A stretch of DNA of 31,378 nucleotides, taken from a virus. The notes below the pieces were generated by a model, which saw nothing but the letters and a program-made list of their open reading frames with translations, did no database searches and had not been told where the DNA came from. The stretch covers positions 1 through 31,378 of IMG/VR virus record IMGVR_UViG_3300042691_013488. One strand, 5' to 3'. Positions 15,770-22,647 of this stretch are shown one piece after another; position 1 is the stretch's first letter, and every line of letters starts with the position of its first letter. The position numbers and the translations under genes were made by a program.

Positions 15770-18342
15770 TGCCTTTAAGCCCTGAAAAAATAGCATTACT
15801 TGATAATTTATACGGAGTTCAGGCACCTTCACCACCGCCCCCTGCACCATTTACGCCACCCGCTTCAACAATGACACCAATTGGAAAAATAGAAGAGGGC
15901 AGTTTTCTAAGCGATGTTGATCGCGCATTAGGGCGTGCGACGAGAATGGGTGTGACGGGAGTGGCAAGTATACTTGATTTGCCAAACATGGTTATGCAGG
16001 GCGGTGCTGATATAACATACAGCGGGGGGCGTGCTATTGCTAATGCGCTTGGTGCTGATTTACCACCGCGCCAAGACATAAACCAAACCCTTCCCATGCC
16101 TTCGCGTACTGCTGAAAGATTGTTTGATTACGTCACAAAAGGACAATACACACCGCGTAATAAGCTAGAAAAAGCCGTTGACACAGGCGGTCAGTTTCTT
16201 GCTTCCGGTGGTGGATATGCAAAAGCGGCTAACATACTACCAGAAATAGCAGCTCTTGCCCCTAGAACTGCAACACAGCTTGCAGGGTTTGGAACGGCTG
16301 GATTAGGGCTTGAAGCTGGCAAAGAGATGTTCCCTGACAATCCAGTTGCACAGCTTGGCATGGGCCTATTAGGCGGAATCACACCAGAGGCCACTGTTTC
16401 AGTAGCTAGAAACGCGCCTCGCGTAGCACAAAACTTAATGAGCATGGCAACCGGAGTAAATCCGCAAAAGCTGCAATCCTTTGTTGAAGCAGGGATAACA
16501 CCTAGGCTTGGCGATGTGACGGACACAAACGTCATGAAATCCACGCAAAATGTATTAAAGGAAGTGCCGCTATCATCCGGCGTGATTGTTAAGTCAGAGG
16601 AAAACGCGCTGAAACAAGCAACCAATATTTTAAACGATGCGGGATTATCTAACGCTAAGAGCGCAGCACAGGCCGGACAGACCGTAAGCGAGGGGCTTGG
16701 TAACTATGTCGCAAAAGGCAAGGAAGTAATTGGCAAGCTATACGATAATTTTGATAAGTTTGTCCCAAAAGATACCCTAGTTGAATCGCGTCCTATTGGG
16801 TTTGCCATATCTGAAATAGCTAAAAAGCCTACACCAGAATTGCAATCTATATTTAACAAATCGGAGGCGGGTCGCTTGGTTGGTAATATGATGCGCGATC
16901 TAAACTCAGGAAACGGCAAACTTCCCTATGAAGCAATTAAAAACTACCGCACTTTGATAGGAAACAACCTGCAAGATGTAACGATGCTAAAAACAGCAGA
17001 TAAAGCGGTTTATTCACGCTTATACGGTGCATTGTCTGAAACCATGAAACAAGAAGCGGCAACACGCGGAAAAAGTGCGTTAGATGCGTTTAATCGCGCA
17101 AACGCAGTAAACAAAGGTTTTATTGAAAAGGTTGAAAAGCAAATTGACCCATTGATGCGCCGCGATGATGTGCAAGAGCTGTTTAATAAGGTTCTTACAA
17201 ACTCCAAAATAGGCGGTAAAGCACAAAACGTCATGGGAATGCTCAAACCACAAGACCGTGAAATAGTGCGCGGTTCTCTTATAAAACAAATGGGAGATGA
17301 TGCTGTAAACGAGTTTGACCCTATACGTTTTGCAACAAAGTACAAAGGGTTAGAGCCAGAAGCGCGTGCAGCTTTAAAATCTGGCCTCAAGCCTGAAACT
17401 GCTAAACAGTTTGATGCTGCGATTGATTCGCTTATGCTCATGCGCGACACCAGAAACACTACAAATGCAAGCCGTTCTCTTTACGGTGGATTATCCGCAT
17501 TATCAGGCGTTGGTGCATGGTTTGACCCTATTAGCACAAGCGGGATTTTAGGGCTTGGCAACGTAACCGCTAGACTTTTCACCAATGACAAGTTTATCAA
17601 ATGGCTTGCTTATGCACCTAAGGGGCTTGCGAAAAACCCTGTAAAATACATGCAGAAACTAAATGTTATTGCACCTCAAATAGAGCGCAAGCCTAATATG
17701 GGCGCACCAAAAGCGATAGAGGTGAAACCAATGGCCCCTGTAGCACTTACACCAGAAAAGATAAAGATTTTGGACGATTTGTATTTTAACAACAAAGGTG
17801 CAAACGATGCGAATTCTATTCCTGATAGCCCTACTACTCCCTTTCAAATCAATCAAGGAGAGGAAAACATGACACCACAAATGGAAACCACCATACGCAA
17901 AGCTGAGGGTGAACGGTTTAAGGTTTATAAAGACACCGTTGGCAAGCGTACCGTTGGTGTTGGCTTCAATATGGATAGTCCTAATGCGCGTAAGGTGTGG
18001 GAAACGGCTGGCATCAAGACCAGTTTTGATGATGTGCTAAATGGTAAAACTCCAATTACAAAAGCGGATTCAGATGCGTTACTTCGTGTCACGATGGAAA
18101 CGGCTGAGAAAGATGCGCGCAAGTTAGTTCCAAACTTCGATACACACCCTGAAAACGTGCAAAGCGCAATTATTGAAATGTCATTCCAGCTTGGTAAGCC
18201 AACGCTATCACAATTCAAGCGTACCCTAAACGCTATCAAAAAAGGGCAGTATGAACTTGCTGCTAAGTTTTTGAAGCAATCCAAATACGCCACGCAGACA
18301 CCTAATCGCGTGAACCGTATAGCATCAACTTTAACCGCTTAA
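15769..18342 (+). CDS. Large ejection protein with C-terminal lysozyme domain
   Basis: This 857-residue protein has four visible parts: a short N-terminal motif LSPEKIALLDNLYG (3-16) followed by a proline-rich linker; a Gly/Ala-rich, possibly membrane-active region (about 40-215); a long helical body (about 225-640); and, after a linker, a T4-type GH24 lysozyme (about 707-857) with Glu713, Asp722 and Thr728 spaced exactly as in T4 lysozyme (E-9-D-6-T). It could cut peptidoglycan locally while the ejected proteins cross the envelope. The N-terminal motif is repeated as LTPEKIKILDDLYF (660-673) just before the lysozyme linker. An internal RBS and ATG would also yield the lysozyme alone (see the nested CDS). 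Confidence 0.7.
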   Translation: MPLSPEKIALLDNLYGVQAPSPPPPAPFTPPASTMTPIGKIEEGSFLSDVDRALGRATRMGVTGVASILDLPNMVMQGGADITYSGGRAIANALGADLPPRQDINQTLPMPSRTAERLFDYVTKGQYTPRNKLEKAVDTGGQFLASGGGYAKAANILPEIAALAPRTATQLAGFGTAGLGLEAGKEMFPDNPVAQLGMGLLGGITPEATVSVARNAPRVAQNLMSMATGVNPQKLQSFVEAGITPRLGDVTDTNVMKSTQNVLKEVPLSSGVIVKSEENALKQATNILNDAGLSNAKSAAQAGQTVSEGLGNYVAKGKEVIGKLYDNFDKFVPKDTLVESRPIGFAISEIAKKPTPELQSIFNKSEAGRLVGNMMRDLNSGNGKLPYEAIKNYRTLIGNNLQDVTMLKTADKAVYSRLYGALSETMKQEAATRGKSALDAFNRANAVNKGFIEKVEKQIDPLMRRDDVQELFNKVLTNSKIGGKAQNVMGMLKPQDREIVRGSLIKQMGDDAVNEFDPIRFATKYKGLEPEARAALKSGLKPETAKQFDAAIDSLMLMRDTRNTTNASRSLYGGLSALSGVGAWFDPISTSGILGLGNVTARLFTNDKFIKWLAYAPKGLAKNPVKYMQKLNVIAPQIERKPNMGAPKAIEVKPMAPVALTPEKIKILDDLYFNNKGANDANSIPDSPTTPFQINQGEENMTPQMETTIRKAEGERFKVYKDTVGKRTVGVGFNMDSPNARKVWETAGIKTSFDDVLNGKTPITKADSDALLRVTMETAEKDARKLVPNFDTHPENVQSAIIEMSFQLGKPTLSQFKRTLNAIKKGQYELAAKFLKQSKYATQTPNRVNRIASTLTA
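17855..17863 (+). promoter_or_regulatory. Strong internal ribosome binding site for the nested endolysin
   Basis: The sequence AAGGAGAGG lies five bases before the ATG at 17869, in an A-rich stretch. It encodes residues in a linker (QGEEN), which need not be conserved for folding. It matches the anti-Shine-Dalgarno sequence better than most true gene starts in this window. Confidence 0.6.
17869..18342 (+). CDS. Nested endolysin made by in-frame internal initiation (GH24 lysozyme)
   Basis: Within the 857-residue gene, ATG codon 701 is preceded by a near-ideal Shine-Dalgarno AAGGAGAGG with a 5-base spacer. Translation from it gives a 157-residue protein that is just the lysozyme: Glu13, Asp22 and Thr28 as catalytic triad, then a TVGVGFNMD strand. 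This is close to T4 lysozyme in size (164). The window has a holin candidate and spanin-like genes downstream but no other endolysin, so the lysis system would be incomplete unless this product exists. There is no signal peptide or SAR helix, so it needs a holin for export. The domain is clear; separate translation is inferred. Confidence 0.6.
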   Translation: MTPQMETTIRKAEGERFKVYKDTVGKRTVGVGFNMDSPNARKVWETAGIKTSFDDVLNGKTPITKADSDALLRVTMETAEKDARKLVPNFDTHPENVQSAIIEMSFQLGKPTLSQFKRTLNAIKKGQYELAAKFLKQSKYATQTPNRVNRIASTLTA

Positions 18343-18355
18343 TAAAGGATTAATT

Positions 18356-18601
18356 ATGTCACAATATAAACGAGCTATCTCTCAAGGTACTTTTACTGCT
18401 AATGGCGCGACCAGCGTTGTTATTTCTGATAAAAATTTTAACAGCACACAAACCGGTATTGATTTTTCAATGCGCACCGTTGGTGGTACTCCTGCTGGCC
18501 ATCCTTATGTATTTGCATTTACGAACGGTACAAGTGTTACGGTAAGGGCTGTCGCAGGTGATACGTCTGTTTACAACTATGTAATTTACGCATTTAATTA
18601 A
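18356..18601 (+). CDS. Small beta-rich protein of unknown function
   Basis: This 81-residue protein has alternating Thr/Val/Phe/Gly patterns suggesting a compact beta fold. There are no cysteines, signal or membrane helix. The start at 18356 has AAAGGA seven bases upstream. It resembles the other small beta proteins of this operon (6784 and 9323) in composition though not in sequence. It lies between the ejection genes and the holin candidate and could be a minor virion component. I do not recognise the family. Confidence 0.6.
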   Translation: MSQYKRAISQGTFTANGATSVVISDKNFNSTQTGIDFSMRTVGGTPAGHPYVFAFTNGTSVTVRAVAGDTSVYNYVIYAFN

Positions 18602-18612
18602 TAGGTGCGAAC

Positions 18613-18918
18613 ATGCCTGAGTCTGAAAAAGTCGTTTCAATAGTCAAGCAAGAACTAGAAAACGCCCTATCTATTGCCGACTTACGCGGCGATATTAAAG
18701 TAGTGAAATCTGAACTTGATGGTGTTAGGGAGCAACAGAAATCCCACCACACATCAACACAGGAATCATTCAAAGATTTAGGCGTTAAAATAGACGATCT
18801 AACCGCCGTTATGAACAAGGGCAAGGGGGCTTTTGCCGTTGCTCTAATGGCGGCTGGAACGGTTGGAGCGTTAATCAGTAAGGTGCTTGGCTATTTGTTT
18901 ACCAAAACCATTAACTAA
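18613..18918 (+). CDS. Holin candidate (XhlA-like topology)
   Basis: Residues about 15-65 of this 101-residue protein are helical and charged with coiled-coil character. A single hydrophobic segment, about 73-95 (FAVALMAAGTVGALISKVLG), is followed by a short basic tail. One C-terminal transmembrane helix after a soluble coil is the topology of XhlA-type haemolysin/holin proteins. The position directly between the lysozyme-bearing gene and the spanin-like genes supports a role in timing membrane permeabilisation. The RBS is weak (AGGTG). A membrane-anchored accessory of the next small protein is an alternative. Confidence 0.55.
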   Translation: MPESEKVVSIVKQELENALSIADLRGDIKVVKSELDGVREQQKSHHTSTQESFKDLGVKIDDLTAVMNKGKGAFAVALMAAGTVGALISKVLGYLFTKTIN

Positions 18919-18928
18919 CGAGGATATT

Positions 18929-19072
18929 ATGGAAAACGTATTTGAAATTGTCGGAGCCGTTACGATGATTCTTACCGGACTCTACACACTATCGCTGATT
19001 ATTCCCGGCGATCAGCCAGACAAAACATTAGAAAAGATTCTTGATTTCACCAAGCGATTCAGCAGGAAGTAG
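18929..19072 (+). CDS. Small single-pass membrane protein, lysis cassette
   Basis: I choose the ATG at 18929 (47 residues) because CGAGGA precedes it and the earlier in-frame start lies inside the upstream gene. One transmembrane helix spans about residues 5-24 (FEIVGAVTMILTGLYTLSLI), followed by a PGDQPDKTLEKILDFTKRFS segment. That second segment recurs in small phage membrane proteins next to lysis genes. It may be a second holin or antiholin, or an accessory of the neighbouring coil-TM protein. The function is not shown by sequence. Confidence 0.6.
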   Translation: MENVFEIVGAVTMILTGLYTLSLIIPGDQPDKTLEKILDFTKRFSRK

Positions 19073-19073
19073 T

Positions 19074-19277
19074 ATGGAATGGGCTGTAGCAGGTGCGATT
19101 ATTTCCGCACTAATTGGCTGGGTAGGGTGGATTCTTACCCGCGATTATAGGGAGTATCGCCGCCTTGAAGATGAAAAGCTAAATGATTTTATCAACGCAG
19201 AAAAGGCGCGTCAAAATGAAGCCAAGGAATATGCTGCTCCTCGTGGTAGCGTCAATGACATCATTGATAAGCTGTAG
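19074..19277 (+). CDS. i-spanin candidate (Rz-like)
   Basis: This 67-residue protein starts at the ATG at 19074 with AGGAAG upstream. It has an N-terminal transmembrane helix (about 4-19, AVAGAIISALIGWVGW) followed by a highly charged helix with coiled-coil character (REYRRLEDEKLNDF onwards). This is the inner-membrane spanin layout, though short for the family. The last 62 bases overlap, in another frame, a lipoprotein gene, the hallmark of Rz/Rz1 pairs. The complex would fuse inner and outer membranes at the end of lysis. The small size leaves some doubt. Confidence 0.55.
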   Translation: MEWAVAGAIISALIGWVGWILTRDYREYRRLEDEKLNDFINAEKARQNEAKEYAAPRGSVNDIIDKL

Positions 19278-19458
19278 CCCATCGCCAAGGGTAGCAGGGT
19301 TTTGTCCGTTACCACTAGTAACTGGTTGTGAGGTAAAATCATGGCTCAAAGCACAGGACAAACCTGATTATGTGGAAGATTGGATATTCAGGCTATCTGC
19401 ACAGCAAAAGACGATTCGTGCTAATTGCGGCTATCCTGAGCCTGATTCTTGTAAGTAG
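19216..19458 (+). CDS. o-spanin candidate (Rz1-like lipoprotein)
   Basis: Starting at the ATG at 19216, this 80-residue protein has a lipoprotein signal: MKPR, a hydrophobic core LLLVVASMTSL, then lipobox LISC with the lipidated Cys at residue 20. The mature part has several Pro and Cys residues and a charged helix. The 5' part overlaps the i-spanin gene in a different frame. Expected location is the inner leaflet of the outer membrane, reaching across the periplasm to its partner. An upstream in-frame ATG (19183) would bury the signal behind basic residues and is less likely. Confidence 0.6.
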   Translation: MKPRNMLLLVVASMTSLISCSPSPRVAGFCPLPLVTGCEVKSWLKAQDKPDYVEDWIFRLSAQQKTIRANCGYPEPDSCK

Positions 19459-19516
19459 CTGTAGGCCCGCTCCTTGGGATAAGATTTCACAGCAATACGA
19501 ATGGGGTAAGGATTAA
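19370..19516 (+). CDS. Second overlapping small lipoprotein gene
   Basis: This 48-residue protein runs from the ATG at 19370 to the TAA at 19516, overlapping the 3' half of the 80-residue lipoprotein gene in another frame. It shows a basic n-region (HSKRR), a hydrophobic core (FVLIAAILSLILV) and lipobox VSSC, with Cys31 followed by Pro and a short polar tail. It could be the true Rz1 (with the 80-residue protein acting as its partner), a third spanin-like factor, or a chance reading frame. The signal is too well formed to dismiss. The RBS (AGGA about 10 bases upstream) is mediocre. Confidence 0.45.
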   Translation: MWKIGYSGYLHSKRRFVLIAAILSLILVSSCRPAPWDKISQQYEWGKD

Positions 19517-19587
19517 CGACTGTATTTTCTAAGCGGAGGTAGGGTAGATAAATCAGCGTTGCACATTAAATTAATTCCTTTTATTAT

Positions 19588-19911
19588 CTATTCTTCAATT
19601 CCAAGATGCAAATACCAGTCGTTGTGTGGTATTTCCTTGGTTTTTCGTATAGCGTTATTATACAAATATGTGTAAGTTATTGTGGATTTTCCCCTTGATA
19701 ATTCATATCGTTTTCCATGCTGTGCCGGAGTAATATACTTAAAATCATCAGGGTTCACAGAATCGGGGTGTATGCTGATAATTGTAAATTCTGTTTGCAT
19801 CCAGTCTTTTTGAAAATTTGCATTTTTGTCATGCTCACATATTTTATAATCTAGTTTTATTTTATCACCTACAAAAGCGTCACCTTCAATAAAATGTAAA
19901 TCAATAATCAT
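19588..19911 (-). CDS. Last gene of the - strand accessory operon, unknown
   Basis: This 107-residue, acidic protein is likely soluble, with alternating beta-type segments (DKIKLDYKI, EFTIISI, STITYTYLY). A strong RBS (GAGGAG, 2-3 bases from ATG) precedes the start at 19911. I do not recognise it. It converges with the lysis genes across a 71-base gap (19517-19587) where I see no convincing terminator. A 7-bp inverted repeat, TAGATAA/TTATCTA (19545-19551 and 19584-19590), has a long loop. Confidence 0.65.
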   Translation of the reverse strand: MIIDLHFIEGDAFVGDKIKLDYKICEHDKNANFQKDWMQTEFTIISIHPDSVNPDDFKYITPAQHGKRYELSRGKSTITYTYLYNNAIRKTKEIPHNDWYLHLGIEE

Positions 19912-19945
19912 TTCTCCTCACTCTTTGCTGCTGCTACGACCGCCT

Positions 19946-20464
19946 TCATACTTTCACCCTCTCCTTAATAGCCGCAATCGCTGCTTTGGCTTGAGCAGTC
20001 CTGTATTCAAATTGTGTATCAAATAAAACCTGCCTCACTACTTCCACCATCTCAGGCGAATCAAGCATAGATAAAATGCGCTTACGTTCGTTATTTTTAC
20101 TATGTCGTGCAGTTAATACCACAAGCTCACATGTATCTTTTAGCGAATCAACGTGACCCATAGCAGTCTCTTTCATCCGTTCCAGCTCGGCCTCAAGCTT
20201 GGTGATGACGGCCATCATTTCATCTGCTGCAAACTGAAAGCGTGACACGGCATTAAGATTTTCAATTCCTGTAGTCTGCGTCCGTTTCTCATCCAACGCC
20301 TTCAATCTCGCAACCCTATCGTTCAAATCATTCTGCATCGGTTGGCTCACTATCTGACCTGTGTATTTATTTGTTCTACATTTTGGGCAGTAAATATCTT
20401 GCCCAATACCTCCAAAACCTCCTGCCCCTTCTGGTCTGTATCCGCATACATTACATTTTTCCAT
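19946..20464 (-). CDS. Zinc-ribbon plus coiled-coil protein
   Basis: This 172-residue protein has Cys4, Cys7, Cys26 and Cys29 as a probable four-Cys zinc ribbon (CNVC ... CPKC). Residues 45-120 are strongly helical and charged (NDLNDRVARLKALDEKRTQ and following) with coiled-coil character, and the end is Ala/Lys-rich. It may bind nucleic acid or a partner through the ribbon. The start at 20464 overlaps the upstream stop by 14 bases and has GGAG seven bases before it. The family is not recognised. Confidence 0.65.
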   Translation of the reverse strand: MEKCNVCGYRPEGAGGFGGIGQDIYCPKCRTNKYTGQIVSQPMQNDLNDRVARLKALDEKRTQTTGIENLNAVSRFQFAADEMMAVITKLEAELERMKETAMGHVDSLKDTCELVVLTARHSKNNERKRILSMLDSPEMVEVVRQVLFDTQFEYRTAQAKAAIAAIKERVKV

Positions 20465-20678
20465 TGGTTGGCTCCTTAGTTACAATATGCGGCTTAGGTA
20501 GCGCGTAAACATCTTTAGAATAAACCACTCCATCACCTAGTATTGACCCCGCCTTTATGGGGGGAATTTGTCCGCGCTCAATTAATCCATCCACAAAATC
20601 AATTAGGCGGCATGTAATAATAGCTTCAATTTCTGGCTGCAAAAATTTAAACAATACAGCTCTGATATAGTTACGCAT
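20451..20678 (-). CDS. Small protein of unknown function
   Basis: This gene encodes 75 residues from the ATG at 20678. I prefer it to the ATG five codons earlier because GGGGG sits seven bases before it. The N-terminal third is amphipathic (MRNYIRAVLFKFLQPEIEA) and the rest contains a DFVDGLIERGQIPPIKAG segment. There are no cysteine pairs, signal or membrane helix. Overlaps with both neighbours (8 and 14 bases) indicate translational coupling. No function can be assigned. Confidence 0.55.
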   Translation of the reverse strand: MRNYIRAVLFKFLQPEIEAIITCRLIDFVDGLIERGQIPPIKAGSILGDGVVYSKDVYALPKPHIVTKEPTNGKM

Positions 20679-20946
20679 TGCAATCCCCCTCATCCGTCAC
20701 GCCAGATAGCTTTAGTGCTTCTCGAGCAATGGTCTGTAATCTGACGCTACAAAAATAATCCTCTGATTTTCCCCCTATTGGACTATACGCAATCCTCCGC
20801 AAAGCATCCACGGCGGTTGCTAATTCAGCTTGTAGTTTAGCGGTGTAGGCAAACACCTTGCGTTGCACATCATCAACAACATCCTCTGGTATCTCTAAAA
20901 ATAAGCCACTAAGCGCCTCTATCATGTTATCTTCCAATTCACTCAT
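20671..20946 (-). CDS. Small helical acidic protein, unknown
   Basis: This gene encodes 91 residues starting at the ATG at 20946, which forms an ATGA overlap with the upstream stop and has AAGGAAGGGGG before it. A longer frame would run back through the neighbouring gene and is unlikely. The product is mostly helical with Leu/Ala/Glu repeats (AYTAKLQAELATAVDALRRI), then YSPIGGKSEDYFCS. It may be a small regulator or scaffold; I do not recognise it. Confidence 0.6.
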   Translation of the reverse strand: MSELEDNMIEALSGLFLEIPEDVVDDVQRKVFAYTAKLQAELATAVDALRRIAYSPIGGKSEDYFCSVRLQTIAREALKLSGVTDEGDCNA

Positions 20947-21230
20947 TCCAAGCCCCCTTCCTTGCGGATTATGTCGATGACGCATTCGACACCATCGTTG
21001 AATGATAGGCGCATATCTGTTGCTGGCTGTAAATGCCTTGGAAGCTCTGGCAACCTTGCTGCCTGACACTTCTTCACCAACTCATCAGCAAATGCGCGGC
21101 GGGATTCTTGCCATAGCTCCCAGTCGTTCTGAACACTTGTGAAATAATATCTGTCATCAGCACGAGTCATCTGACTAAGTGATAATCTCCTCTCAAACGC
21201 AATGCGCGATTCGTCTTTAGGGGCGGTCAT
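20943..21230 (-). CDS. Small phage protein, unknown
   Basis: This 95-residue protein contains a WELWQESRRAFADELV helix, similar in style to the W..A..... helices shared by many small accessory proteins of phages, including the DUF551-like ones further upstream in this operon. It is soluble and charged. The ATG overlaps the stop of the 57-residue membrane protein gene (ATGA), and its own stop overlaps the next gene. No function is assigned. Confidence 0.6.
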   Translation of the reverse strand: MTAPKDESRIAFERRLSLSQMTRADDRYYFTSVQNDWELWQESRRAFADELVKKCQAARLPELPRHLQPATDMRLSFNDGVECVIDIIRKEGGLE

Positions 21231-21400
21231 AAAATACCTACCGATCTCATGTATTTTCTGCCTAATGCCTGTCCAGTGTTGAACATAACCGCCAAAAACC
21301 TGTAGACAACGCCTAATAAAATTAATGGCGCGAATACGAATCCTAACACAAAAAACATTACTTTTTGCAAGGCCTCCAACACCTTCTCATTTATCGTCAT
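21227..21400 (-). CDS. Small membrane protein (57 residues)
   Basis: This short gene runs from the ATG at 21400 to the TGA at 21227. The product begins MTINEKVLEALQKV and continues into a hydrophobic segment of about 20 residues (FFVLGFVFAPLILLGVVY, about 16-33), then a basic, partly hydrophobic end. ATGA overlaps at both ends fit the operon style and make the gene credible. Its first codons and upstream DNA duplicate those of the preceding gene at 21654 (22 identical bases). Function unknown; it could act on the host envelope. Confidence 0.65.
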   Translation of the reverse strand: MTINEKVLEALQKVMFFVLGFVFAPLILLGVVYRFLAVMFNTGQALGRKYMRSVGIL

Positions 21401-21403
21401 ACC
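21382..21403. repeat. 22-base direct repeat at two gene starts, copy A
   Basis: These 22 bases are identical to 21636-21657. Each copy covers the ribosome-binding flank and the first codons (MTINEK) of a - strand gene (starts at 21400 and 21654). The bodies of the two genes differ. Confidence 0.8.
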
Positions 21404-21654
21404 TTCCCCCCTATGATTCCGCGTGAACGGAGTGCATCAAGCACAATCTTTGCTTTTTCGCGTGGATGCGTTCCATAATCCCAGCCGTTTGCTTGACATT
21501 CTGCGATTACGCTCAAAATCTCATCATCCCCCACAGGCTCTATCGCGTTGAGGTATGCCTCAATATATTCACGAACAGCTTCTTTGGTATTACCAAACGT
21601 AGAACCTTGATGTCGCGCAATAGCCGCTTCCAGTGCCTTCTCATTTATCGTCAT
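21397..21654 (-). CDS. Small accessory phage protein, unknown
   Basis: This 85-residue protein begins MTINEKALEAAIARHQG, a start style common among phage accessory proteins that carry an AL.AA...... helix. It continues with a TKEAVREYIEAYLNA helix, an acidic turn, and a DALRSRGIIGGKV end. It is soluble. The stop overlaps the ATG of the 57-residue membrane gene. It shares the first ten codons almost exactly with that gene, so one start region was probably copied onto another body. Confidence 0.6.
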   Translation of the reverse strand: MTINEKALEAAIARHQGSTFGNTKEAVREYIEAYLNAIEPVGDDEILSVIAECQANGWDYGTHPREKAKIVLDALRSRGIIGGKV

Positions 21655-21657
21655 ACC
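21636..21657. repeat. 22-base direct repeat at two gene starts, copy B
   Basis: This is the second copy of the repeat at 21382-21403, 254 bases away. It covers the start of the 85-residue protein gene. It suggests recombination or duplication of a start module. Confidence 0.8.
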
Positions 21658-21664
21658 CTATCCT

Positions 21665-22126
21665 CTATGCTTGTGGTGGTTGATAGTTGCAATCCGCATC
21701 ATCTATGCTGCTGTCACCGCGCACTTTATGTCTATCGCAAAACAAACGATATGGTGTTTGAAATTCCGGCTCTTTAACATTTCCGCATCTACCGCAGCCC
21801 TCTTTTGTCTGCACCAGCTTCACGGTAGCTTTATTCTTGCACCCCTCCTGGTCGCAGAAATCGCCTTCACCTGCATACATTGCAAAGCCGTTATCAATCG
21901 CATTTAAGTAGGTGTGCGAAAGCAGATGAACGGCAAAATCTAGCGACGTATGCCCATCATTGCGAAATACCAGATTGCCATTGCGGTAAAATTCTGTGTG
22001 GTAACTTACGCGCCATTCGCTACCCGATAGTTCCGATTCTTTGTAGCGCGGCACGCAAACAATGCGTATCTCATCAAATGCTGCTGCGTCTGGTTTTATT
22101 GCTCTACGTTCTGTCGGCATATCCAT
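21665..22126 (-). CDS. Cys-rich, probably zinc-binding phage protein
   Basis: I place the start at the ATG at 22126 (153 residues), eight bases after AGGAG; the earlier GTG is too close to the same motif. The N-terminal half has beta-type segments (EIRIVCVPRY, EWRVSYHTEFYRNGNL). The C-terminal half is Cys-rich: FCDQEGC, then EGCGRCGN, then FCDRH, which together could bind one or two metal ions. Function unknown; metal-binding accessory proteins of this type are common in phage early operons. Confidence 0.6.
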   Translation of the reverse strand: MDMPTERRAIKPDAAAFDEIRIVCVPRYKESELSGSEWRVSYHTEFYRNGNLVFRNDGHTSLDFAVHLLSHTYLNAIDNGFAMYAGEGDFCDQEGCKNKATVKLVQTKEGCGRCGNVKEPEFQTPYRLFCDRHKVRGDSSIDDADCNYQPPQA

Positions 22127-22141
22127 AATACTCACTCCTGT

Positions 22142-22273
22142 TCAGATGGCTGTTGGTGGGGTGCTTCTCCCGTCGGATCGGAGCCGTAAGACCATGCTCA
22201 CGGACACAGGAACGTGATCGTCATCACTTTTTAGACGTAACCGCCTACCTCGTATCATCTCCGGTGTTTTCAC
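22142..22273 (-). CDS. Possible short GTG-start gene in the gap
   Basis: The 164-base gap between two genes contains an open frame of 43 codons from GTG 22273 to TGA 22142. The product is very basic (MIRGRRLRLKSDDDHVP, then MVLRLRSDGRS). No clear RBS other than GGGGTG is seen. Its length fills most of the gap in an otherwise gap-free operon, which favours a real gene, but composition alone cannot prove it. Confidence 0.35.
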   Translation of the reverse strand: MKTPEMIRGRRLRLKSDDDHVPVSVSMVLRLRSDGRSTPPTAI

Positions 22274-22290
22274 AAGCACCCCATAAATTT

Positions 22291-22647
22291 TTACTTCTCC
22301 TCGTTAGTTTCAGATGGCGGTGCAGGGGGTGCGGGGAGTGGCATCCAGTGGGTAGGCTTGATACCGTCCAGATTATAATCATCAGGATAATCGTGATAAT
22401 AAAACCCGCTCAGTTCTTCATCCCTAAAATATCCGGCAACAACCTTTTTACCGTCAAATAATAATACGGTGGTGTCTAGTTGGTATTTTGGGAATGTATC
22501 AATCGGCATCCACTGCATAACCGCGCTGGTAGCTGCTTGCCATGCCTCCCAACGGGCTTGCTTAATTACTTCTGCGTGTCCATGCACATCTTCGTGGTAT
22601 CCACCATACCACTTCTCAAAAGCTGCTCTAATCGAGGGGTTAGTCAT
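22291..22647 (-). CDS. DUF551-like protein, copy 1
   Basis: This 118-residue protein has an N-terminal helix (MTNPSIRAAFEKWYGGY), a WEAWQAATSAVMQWMPID segment, then a DUF551-like domain: WMPID at its start, a strand TTVLLFDGKKVVAGYF, and the closing THWMPLPAPPAPP. The family is widespread in phages and prophages with unknown function. The start overlaps the preceding stop (ATGA). The gene at 23234 is a paralogue with the same opening and the same central stretch. Tandem variants like these are typical of exchangeable accessory genes. Confidence 0.75.
   Translation of the reverse strand: MTNPSIRAAFEKWYGGYHEDVHGHAEVIKQARWEAWQAATSAVMQWMPIDTFPKYQLDTTVLLFDGKKVVAGYFRDEELSGFYYHDYPDDYNLDGIKPTHWMPLPAPPAPPSETNEEK

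Noticed and set aside
14914-17459. Long antisense open frames opposite the ejection genes
   Set aside because: They lack RBS, follow the codon bias of the sense genes and show low-complexity translations; they are shadows.
19545-19590. Bidirectional terminator between converging operons
   Set aside because: A 7-bp A/T-rich inverted repeat has a loop above 30 bases and lacks a GC stem.
20947-21069. 41-codon N-terminal extension of the 91-residue protein
   Set aside because: It would run entirely within the preceding gene; the ATG at 20946 has a strong RBS and an ATGA junction.
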